From assembly GCA_018817205.1 (NCBI GenBank), contig JAHIUE010000005.1, forward strand, positions 1 to 17,814: DNA of 17,814 nt. Direction: 5' to 3'. Below, in pieces: positions 13,745 to 17,814 of the stretch. The first letter of the stretch is position 1, and each line of letters begins with the position of its first letter. Under the pieces are notes generated by a model, which saw only the letters and a program-made list of their open reading frames with translations, was not told the DNA's origin and did not search any database. The DNA comes from Patescibacteria group bacterium (GTDB lineage: Bacteria; Patescibacteriota; Microgenomatia; Daviesbacterales; UBA10151). Made by a program: the position numbers and the translations under genes.

Positions 13745-13779
13745 TTAGCTTTCAGTCTTCAGCTATCAGCTTTCAGACT
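13745..13779. repeat. Heptanucleotide repeat tract between rpsC and rplV
   Basis: Five consecutive 7-nt units on the plus strand: TTAGCTT, TCAGTCT, TCAGCTA, TCAGCTT, TCAGACT. The rplV stop codon falls inside the fourth unit, and the tract ends 3 nt before the rpsC start codon. Confidence 0.75.
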
Positions 13780-14194
13780 TATCTCCTTTCTTTAGTTCAA
13801 TCTTTGTGTTTTCTGTTTGCTTTGTTTTTAATCTGACGACTGACGACTGACGACTAGTATCTTTTAATTCATCACTTAATACTATTTTTATATGTGACAT
13901 TCTCTTCTTGTATGGCTTAACCCGACCGCGGGTTCCTGCCCTGAAACGTCGCATTTTCATGCTTTCGTTAATTTCTATTTTTTTGAAAAATGCTTTTTCA
14001 GATTCCATTCCCATCTGTTTGGCATTTGCAAGAGCGGTTTGCACAGCTTTTTGGAAAACTTTTGCTGCCGCCTTTGGCGTAATTTGCAATACATTTAAAG
14101 CCCGCAGGGGCGTTAAACTCCTAACCATATCGGAAACCAACCGGAGTTTCCGAGGGGGAGTGTGTATATATTTTTGTATAGTAATTGCTTCCAT
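13766..14194 (-). CDS. rplV: 50S ribosomal protein L22 (uL22) with repeat-derived tail
   Basis: Its beta-hairpin lines the peptide exit tunnel. The core of the 142-residue product is standard: IHTPPRKLRLVSDMVR, ALNVLQITPKAAAKVFQKAVQTALANA and KMRRFRAGTRGRVKPYKKRMSHIKIVLSD, the last containing the tunnel loop. The family normally ends there. About 30 further residues (DTSRQSSVVRLK and on to KSES) are encoded partly by two 7-nt repeat tracts, and the stop codon lies within one of them. ATG at 14194 is supported by AAGGA 7 nt upstream; a TTG at 14215 is a weaker alternative. Confidence 0.95.
   Translation of the reverse strand: MEAITIQKYIHTPPRKLRLVSDMVRSLTPLRALNVLQITPKAAAKVFQKAVQTALANAKQMGMESEKAFFKKIEINESMKMRRFRAGTRGRVKPYKKRMSHIKIVLSDELKDTSRQSSVVRLKTKQTENTKIELKKGDKSES
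13833..13856. repeat. Heptanucleotide repeat tract inside the rplV tail
   Basis: Three perfect copies of CTGACGA plus a partial fourth on the plus strand. On the minus strand the unit is TCGTCAG, a rotation of TCAGTCG, which resembles the TCAGTCT units at 13745-13779 in opposite orientation. Confidence 0.8.
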
Positions 14195-14222
14195 ATTTAG
14201 ATCCTTAAATCGCAAGCTTTGC

Positions 14223-14507
14223 TTATGTCTTCGCCGTAGATTTTTCTGTCACCTTTCCATGACTTCGGAACATCCTGGTGGGTGCAAATTCACCTAAGCG
14301 CTGACCTACCATTGATTCTGTGATAAAGACGTTAATAAACGTCTTACCCTGGTGGACCAAAAAGGTATGTCCCACGAATTCCGGAGGAATTTGCGATCTT
14401 CTTGCCCATGTTTTTATAGGCGTTTTTTGTCCGCCAGCCTTTTGTAGTCTTACCTTTTTCATTAATTTTTCATCTATAAATGGTCCTTTTTTAGTTGATC
14501 TTGCCAT
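14223..14507 (-). CDS. rpsS: 30S ribosomal protein S19 (uS19)
   Basis: 30S head protein that contacts A-site tRNA and S13. The 94-residue product shows MARSTKKGPFIDEKLMKKV at its start, the core IKTWARRSQIPPEFVGHTFLVHQGKTFINVFITESMVGQRLGEFAPTR, and a short C-terminal tail after FRSHGK. It overlaps the rplB stop by 1 nt and precedes rplV by 28 nt. Confidence 0.98.
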   Translation of the reverse strand: MARSTKKGPFIDEKLMKKVRLQKAGGQKTPIKTWARRSQIPPEFVGHTFLVHQGKTFINVFITESMVGQRLGEFAPTRMFRSHGKVTEKSTAKT

Positions 14508-15244
14508 TATTTTCTCCTTTTCAAAATATATCTGCTGCTTTGCTTTCTTTTATTTCTGGTCTTACCGACTGCCGGCCTGCCGTATTTGGTCATCGGCCTC
14601 TTTCTTCCAATACCCGACCTTCCTTCTCCTCCGCCGTGCGGATGAGAATCCGGATCTTGAGCAACACCCCTGACGTTTGGTTTAATTCCCATATGGCGGG
14701 TTCTGCCAGCTTTACCAATTACCATTTGTTTAACATCCTCATTGCCTAAAACGCCTATTGTAGCCATTGCTTCCAAAGGTACCATTCTAACTTCTCCCGA
14801 AGGTAATTTCAAATGGGCAAATCTTCCCTCTTTAGCCAAAAGCTGCAAAGCCACGCCTGCGCTTCTTCCTAATTGTCCGCCTTTGCCAGGCATCAGCTCA
14901 ACATTATGGACTATTGCGCCTACAGCCATGTTTTTAAGTTTCATGGCATTACCAACTTTTACTTCCGCTTTTTCTGCAGAAATCACTTTATCTCCAACTT
15001 TTAAGTCTTTTGGGGCCAAAATATACCTGTATTCTCCATCCGCATATTTAATCAAGGCAATATCAATATTGCGGTTCGGGTCGTATTCCAAAACCATAAC
15101 CTCGCCTAAAACCCCGAATTTATCTCTTTTGAAATCAATTTCCCTGTAATATCTTTTATGTCTGCCGCCTTGGCTCCTTACAGTAATCATCCCGCCCGAG
15201 GATCTTCCGGAATGCTTTTTTAATAATGTTTTTAAGTTTTTCAT
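14507..15244 (-). CDS. rplB: 50S ribosomal protein L2 (uL2), short N terminus
   Basis: Central 23S rRNA-binding protein needed for subunit joining and peptidyl-transferase function. The 245-residue product has ITVRSQGGRHKRYYREIDFKRDK, KVGNAMKLKNMAVGAIVHNVELMPGKGGQLGRSAG and the C-terminal GVAQDPDSHPHGGGEGRSGIGRK loop. That loop includes the conserved His region tied to peptidyl-transferase activity. It is about 28 residues shorter than E. coli L2 because the usual N-terminal KKYKPTTPGRR segment is missing. The reading frame upstream overlaps rplW and shows no such segment, so this looks genuine rather than a mis-called start. Confidence 0.97.
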   Translation of the reverse strand: MKNLKTLLKKHSGRSSGGMITVRSQGGRHKRYYREIDFKRDKFGVLGEVMVLEYDPNRNIDIALIKYADGEYRYILAPKDLKVGDKVISAEKAEVKVGNAMKLKNMAVGAIVHNVELMPGKGGQLGRSAGVALQLLAKEGRFAHLKLPSGEVRMVPLEAMATIGVLGNEDVKQMVIGKAGRTRHMGIKPNVRGVAQDPDSHPHGGGEGRSGIGRKRPMTKYGRPAVGKTRNKRKQSSRYILKRRK

Positions 15245-15249
15245 ATCGT

Positions 15250-15678
15250 CTATTTTCCTGTTATCACCTTTCTTTGGGTTGTCGGCGCTGCCCCTACTGC
15301 GCTTTTTTCTACTTTGACTTTTGTTCTTCCTAAAATATCTTTTTTCTCTTTTAGTCTGATTGGCTCGCCTTCTGCAGTTGTTACTACCGCTTCCTCTTTA
15401 GGTGTTTCAAAAAGTGGGATTATTTGGCCTTTTTGAACCTTGACGATTGCTTTTTTATAACCGGAAGTATTATAAGATTTCCTGACTCTTTTTTGCGATT
15501 TTGTCTTTCCTTTAACATTGATTATTTTTACTTCCAAAATTTTAACATTAAATTTATCTGCAACTACTTTTGCAACTTGCGGCTTTGTGGCATTTTTATC
15601 TATTTCAAAAGTATATAAACCACTTTTAGCCAATATCATGGACTTTTCAGTAATAATCGGCCGTTTTAGAATAATCAT
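15250..15678 (-). CDS. rplW: 50S ribosomal protein L23 (uL23) with C-terminal extension
   Basis: Tunnel-exit protein that docks trigger factor and SRP. Residues 1-95 are a normal L23: MIILKRPIITEKSMILAKSGLYTFEIDKNATKPQVAKVVADKFNVKILEVKIINVKGK. The product is 142 residues, about 45 longer than usual, with an extra basic tail from roughly residue 95 (PKEEAVVTTAEGEPIRLKEKKD and on to ITGK). It overlaps rplD by 4 nt and precedes rplB by 5 nt. Confidence 0.95.
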   Translation of the reverse strand: MIILKRPIITEKSMILAKSGLYTFEIDKNATKPQVAKVVADKFNVKILEVKIINVKGKTKSQKRVRKSYNTSGYKKAIVKVQKGQIIPLFETPKEEAVVTTAEGEPIRLKEKKDILGRTKVKVEKSAVGAAPTTQRKVITGK

Positions 15679-16322
15679 TTCAATTTCTCCAAAGATTCTT
15701 TAGAAATTACCAAAGACTTATGACGCAAAACTTCATAGGCATTAAGCTGATTAGCAGACAAAATAGTCAACCCGGGAATATTCCTGCTTGCCCGAACTAT
15801 ATTATCCGATTTCTCGCCAGTCACAATCAAAACAGTAGCCAGTTTTAGTTTTTCAGTAAATCCGACCATCTCTTTTGTTTTGCCGGTTGCTTTTTCCGCA
15901 CCTGTCAGTCCTATCACATTTTTATCCTCCATTTTGGATGAGAGAGCGGAAACTAAAGCTGCTTTTTTCATTCTTTTGGGAAGATCCAGTCTGACTTTGC
16001 GTACTTTAGGCCCAAAAACTATACCTCCACCCACAAAAATCGGGGCACGGATAGAACCATGCCTTGCCCGGCCGGTCCCTTTTTGACTGTAGATTTTAGC
16101 AGTTGAACCCTTGACTTCGCCCCGGGTTTTGGTAGAACCGGGTAGAGTTTTCCTGTTTGTAGAATAAACCCTGACAGCCTGGGTTAAAAGAGATTTATTC
16201 ACCTTTTGCCCAAAAAATTCTTTAGGCAAATTTATAGTACCAGTCTGCCTCCCTGCTAAAGAATAAACTGGTGCAGTAAGTCTAGTTGCTTTTTTAGTTG
16301 TTTCTTTCTTAACCTTTGGCAT
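15675..16322 (-). CDS. rplD: 50S ribosomal protein L4 (uL4)
   Basis: Its long loop reaches the exit-tunnel constriction; in E. coli L4 also represses the S10 operon at its leader. The 215-residue product has a basic N-terminal lead-in, then the tunnel loop block KTRGEVKGSTAKIYSQKGTGRARHGSIRAPIFVGGGIVFGPK at about residues 65-106. PKRMKKAALVSALSSK and a final NAYEVLRHKSLVISKESLEKL follow. The ATG lies 14 nt inside rplC. Confidence 0.97.
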   Translation of the reverse strand: MPKVKKETTKKATRLTAPVYSLAGRQTGTINLPKEFFGQKVNKSLLTQAVRVYSTNRKTLPGSTKTRGEVKGSTAKIYSQKGTGRARHGSIRAPIFVGGGIVFGPKVRKVRLDLPKRMKKAALVSALSSKMEDKNVIGLTGAEKATGKTKEMVGFTEKLKLATVLIVTGEKSDNIVRASRNIPGLTILSANQLNAYEVLRHKSLVISKESLEKLK

Positions 16323-17034
16323 CTTCTTCTCCTTTTTGCTCTATTGATTCTTGGCTTAATTCTTTATTCTCTTCGCTTAATTCCTCTTCCTCTGGCTTTT
16401 CCTCCGGAGGAGGGATATAACCTTTAGTCTTACCCAGTTTGGTAACCATGACCAAACTACCAACAGAACCAGGTATACCGCCTTTGATCATCAATAAACT
16501 TTTATTTACGTCTAGACCAACCACTTCCAGATTTTTGATACTGACTCTCTCGTCACCCATATGCCCGGCCATTTTCTTGCCTTTGTAAACCCTGCCCGGA
16601 GTAGTACCAGAACCGATTGCCCCGGGAGCGCGAAGCCTGTCTGATTGACCATGAGTTTTTGGCCCTCCATGGAATCCGTGACGCCTCACTCCGCCTTGGA
16701 ACCCCTTTCCCTTGGAAGTACCGGTTACCTGAACAGCATCTCCGATTGAAAAAACCTGGTCCAGTTTAATTTCTGTTCCAGGCTGCAAATCTTCTCCGCT
16801 TTTTTCAACCTCCCTAAACCATCTGATCGGAGTTTCCATTCCGGCCTTTTTACCGTGACCGATTTGAGGTTTTTTGACACTCTTTTTGCTGCCATACCCA
16901 AGCTGGATTGATTTTTCATTAACTTGGGTCACAAAATTCGGAGTCATCAAAACCACAGTTGCCCCCACCCGCCTCTGGCGGGAATCATATGTAGCTGTCA
17001 TTTCTTTTTTTGTACCAAGTAAAGTATTTACCAT
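16309..17034 (-). CDS. rplC: 50S ribosomal protein L3 (uL3) with acidic tail
   Basis: One of the first proteins to bind 23S rRNA; its loop approaches the peptidyl-transferase centre. The 241-residue product starts MVNTLLGTKKEMTATYD and has the signature GTSKGKGFQGGVRRHGFHGGPKTHGQSDRLRAPG and PGRVYKGKKMAGHMG. The last 34 residues (from about 208) are strongly acidic (PPPEEKPEEEELSEENKELS and onward), unusual for an rRNA-binding protein. They are encoded partly by 7-nt repeats at 16349-16390 that resemble those in rpsQ. The ATG has no strong ribosome-binding site, and a terminator-like hairpin lies 15-47 nt upstream. Confidence 0.96.
   Translation of the reverse strand: MVNTLLGTKKEMTATYDSRQRRVGATVVLMTPNFVTQVNEKSIQLGYGSKKSVKKPQIGHGKKAGMETPIRWFREVEKSGEDLQPGTEIKLDQVFSIGDAVQVTGTSKGKGFQGGVRRHGFHGGPKTHGQSDRLRAPGAIGSGTTPGRVYKGKKMAGHMGDERVSIKNLEVVGLDVNKSLLMIKGGIPGSVGSLVMVTKLGKTKGYIPPPEEKPEEEELSEENKELSQESIEQKGEEDAKG
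16349..16390. repeat. Degenerate heptanucleotide repeats in the rplC tail
   Basis: Plus-strand units of 7 nt: TCTTGGC, TTAATTC, TTTATTC, TCTTCGC, TTAATTC, CTCTTCC. TTAATTC recurs 21 nt apart, giving a 7-residue protein period (ELSEENK, ELSQESI). Confidence 0.6.
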
Positions 17035-17048
17035 ATCTTTAAAGCATT

Positions 17049-17081
17049 AAAAAGAGTGATCCGCCATAGGCGAGATCACTC
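17049..17081 (-). terminator. Terminator-like hairpin just upstream of rplC
   Basis: On the minus strand GAGTGATC, one bulged base, CGCC, a 3-nt loop, GGCG, GATCACTC form a 12-bp stem followed by TTTTT. It ends 15 nt before the rplC ATG, so it would stop transcripts arriving from upstream unless disrupted. The core (TGATCCGCC, 3 nt, GGCG...GATCA) belongs to the same palindrome family as 17556-17576. Confidence 0.75.
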
Positions 17082-17134
17082 AGTAACTGTGCCTTCAATT
17101 GCCGTATCCGCCGCGGCGGACGCACAATCTACTG
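17081..17134 (-). promoter_or_regulatory. Structured leader hairpin upstream of rplC
   Basis: On the minus strand nested complementary blocks CAGTA/TACTG, TGTGC/GCACA and TCCGCC/GGCGGA form one interrupted stem that abuts the terminator hairpin. TCCGCC (17115-17120) can also pair with GGCGGA (17060-17065) of the terminator, giving a possible antiterminator. No known RNA family is recognised. Confidence 0.55.
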
Positions 17135-17136
17135 AA

Positions 17137-17166
17137 AATTTAGGTTAAAAAATTAACCTGTGTCAA
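17137..17166 (-). promoter_or_regulatory. Candidate promoter for the rplC-led transcript
   Basis: TTGACA (17161-17166) is a perfect -35 box, separated by 18 nt from TAAATT (17137-17142, 4 of 6 to the -10). The predicted start, near 17130, falls at the beginning of the leader hairpin. The spacer is an inverted repeat, AGGTTAA-4 nt-TTAACCT (17142-17159), which could be an operator. Confidence 0.55.
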
Positions 17167-17205
17167 TCATGTAAGGAAATTCTAACACAAGCTCATGCGT
17201 AAATG

Positions 17206-17247
17206 CAACTGCTTGCTAAAGCAGTTGTCCTGAGTGAAACGAAGGAC
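17206..17247. repeat. REP-like arm and hairpin upstream of the GIY-YIG gene
   Basis: CAACTGC (17206-17212) and GCAGTTG (17221-17227) form a 7-bp hairpin. It abuts GTCCTGAG...CGAAGGAC (17227-17247), whose ends pair as GTCCT/AGGAC. The second part is an inverted, slightly diverged copy of the arm at 17535-17555: reverse-complemented TCCTTCGTTTCACTCAGGA against TCCTTCGTTAATCGCTCAGGA with 2 extra bases. Confidence 0.7.
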
Positions 17248-17275
17248 CTCTCGCGAATGTGAGATACTCTAAGTA

Positions 17276-17545
17276 ATGCCTTTTGTTTACATTCTAACTA
17301 ATAAATCAAATACTTTATATGTAGGCTCTACTAAGGACTTGAAAACAAGAATTAGGCAACATTCAAGAATTAACAATAGTCACTTCACAAATAAATATCA
17401 TATTAATAAACTAATTTACTTTAAAGAATTTGATACTGTTAAGGAAGCAGTATTTACCGAAAAGAAAATTAAAGGTTGGACAAGGAAGAAAAAAATTGCT
17501 CTCATTAAGACAATCAATCCGGAATTCTCAGAGATCCTTCGTTAA
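17276..17545 (+). CDS. GIY-YIG family endonuclease, inserted between rpsJ and rplC
   Basis: An 89-residue single-domain nuclease of the small YhbQ-like GIY-YIG group. The GIY and YIG motifs appear as VYI (residues 4-6) and YVG (15-17). The catalytic Arg is probably Arg25 (KTRIRQH) and the metal-binding Glu is Glu62 (FTEKKIKGW). The rest follows the family pattern FTNKY...LIYFKEF...KKIALIKTINPEF. It is the only clear plus-strand gene in the window, convergent with rpsJ and divergent from rplC. Its last codons and stop lie inside a REP-like repeat, and an inverted copy lies 28 nt before its ATG. No clear promoter or strong ribosome-binding site was seen. The natural target of this group is not established; a mobile or selfish role here is inference. 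Confidence 0.9.
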   Translation: MPFVYILTNKSNTLYVGSTKDLKTRIRQHSRINNSHFTNKYHINKLIYFKEFDTVKEAVFTEKKIKGWTRKKKIALIKTINPEFSEILR

Positions 17546-17576
17546 TCGCTCAGGATGATCCGCCAAAGGCGGATCA
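17535..17576. repeat. REP-like arm plus perfect palindrome downstream of the GIY-YIG gene
   Basis: TCCTTCG...CGCTCAGGA (17535-17555) is followed directly by TGATCCGCC-AAA-GGCGGATCA (17556-17576), a perfect 9-bp stem. The palindrome's end supplies the rpsJ stop codon (TGA on the minus strand), and the arm contains the last codons and stop of the nuclease gene. There is no T tract on either strand, so it is not a classic terminator. Confidence 0.8.
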
Positions 17577-17814
17577 CATCTTGACTTCAATATCAACTCC
17601 AGCTGGGATTTCGAGGTGCATTAAGGAATCTATTGTTTTCTGGGTAGGTTCGACAATATCTATCATTCTTTTGTGGGTTCTTATTTCAAAAGCCTCGCGG
17701 GAGTCTTTATCTGTGTGAGGAGAACGAAGTACTGTAATTCTTTCAATTCTGGTAGGAAGGGGGATGGGCCCGACTATTTTGGCTCCGGTTCTAAGGGCTG
17801 TATCCAAAAGGGAC
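17574..17814 (-). CDS. rpsJ: 30S ribosomal protein S10 (uS10), partial
   Basis: 30S head protein and, in other bacteria, NusE of the antitermination complex. Only the C-terminal 79 residues are in the window; the reading frame is open to the right edge and continues the S10 pattern upstream (SLLDTALRTGAK). Visible blocks are GAKIVGPIPLPTRIERITVLRSPHTDKDSREAFEIRTHKRMIDIVEP and LMHLEIPAGVDIEVKM. In most bacteria rplC follows within a few tens of bases; here about 540 bp with the nuclease gene intervene. The stop codon is the first three bases of a palindromic repeat, suggesting the insertion landed at the very end of the gene. Confidence 0.96.
   Translation of the reverse strand, partial: SLLDTALRTGAKIVGPIPLPTRIERITVLRSPHTDKDSREAFEIRTHKRMIDIVEPTQKTIDSLMHLEIPAGVDIEVKM

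Noticed and set aside
17556..17576. Palindrome after rpsJ read as an intrinsic terminator
   Set aside because: The stem is strong but neither strand has a following T tract; it fits the repeat family better.
1..17814. Alternative genetic code with TGA as glycine
   Set aside because: TGA ends several well-defined genes (rplQ, rplM, rplV, map, rpsJ) at the expected places.
1..17814. CRISPR array, tRNA or rRNA genes
   Set aside because: No regularly spaced direct repeats of CRISPR length, no cloverleaf and no rRNA-like stretch were seen; the 7-nt tracts are too short and have no spacers.

Overview
This window is almost entirely one long ribosomal-protein superoperon on the minus strand. It suggests a Candidate Phyla Radiation (Patescibacteria) bacterium, possibly Microgenomates-like. 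The clues are: no gene for L30 (rpmD) between rpsE and rplO, a loss typical of CPR genomes; very tight packing with many 1-20 nt overlaps; a short zinc-type S14; moderate-to-low GC; and a GIY-YIG nuclease gene of a kind I recall as common in these genomes. TGA is used as a stop (map, rplQ, rplM, rplV, rpsJ), so the recoded Gracilibacteria/SR1 code does not apply. The lineage below CPR is a guess.

Read in the direction of transcription (high to low coordinates), the order is: rpsJ (cut by the window edge); an interruption of about 540 bp with a plus-strand GIY-YIG nuclease gene bracketed by palindromic repeats; then rplC-rplD-rplW-rplB-rpsS-rplV-rpsC-rplP-rpmC-rpsQ (S10 block); rplN-rplX-rplE-rpsN-rpsH-rplF-rplR-rpsE-rplO-secY-adk-map-infA-rpmJ (spc block); rpsM-rpsK-rpsD-rpoA-rplQ (alpha block); rplM-rpsI; a phosphohexomutase gene; and finally metK (cut by the window edge). 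The set joins ribosome assembly, transcription (rpoA), protein export (secY), N-terminal methionine removal (map), adenylate balance (adk) and translation initiation (infA). Two small genes, rpsN and rpmJ, were read directly from the sequence.

Four things stand out. First, metK is preceded by a compact SAM-I-clan riboswitch with a clear terminator/antiterminator switch and a matching promoter. Its P2 lacks the usual kink-turn elaboration, and a hairpin 3' of P1 plus a possible P3-loop pseudoknot recall SAM-IV. Second, the nuclease gene between rpsJ and rplC is flanked by inverted REP-like arms, each followed outward by a hairpin; a diverged copy of the same two-part motif forms the coding tail of rplQ. 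Third, degenerate 7-nt repeats lie at the 3' ends of rplC, rpsQ and rplV and produce non-canonical protein tails, some with a 7-residue period. Fourth, rplC appears to have its own promoter, a structured leader and a terminator hairpin just before the start codon, which suggests attenuation control of the rest of the operon.

The only non-coding stretches of note are 416-576 (riboswitch) and 17035-17275 (leader and repeats).
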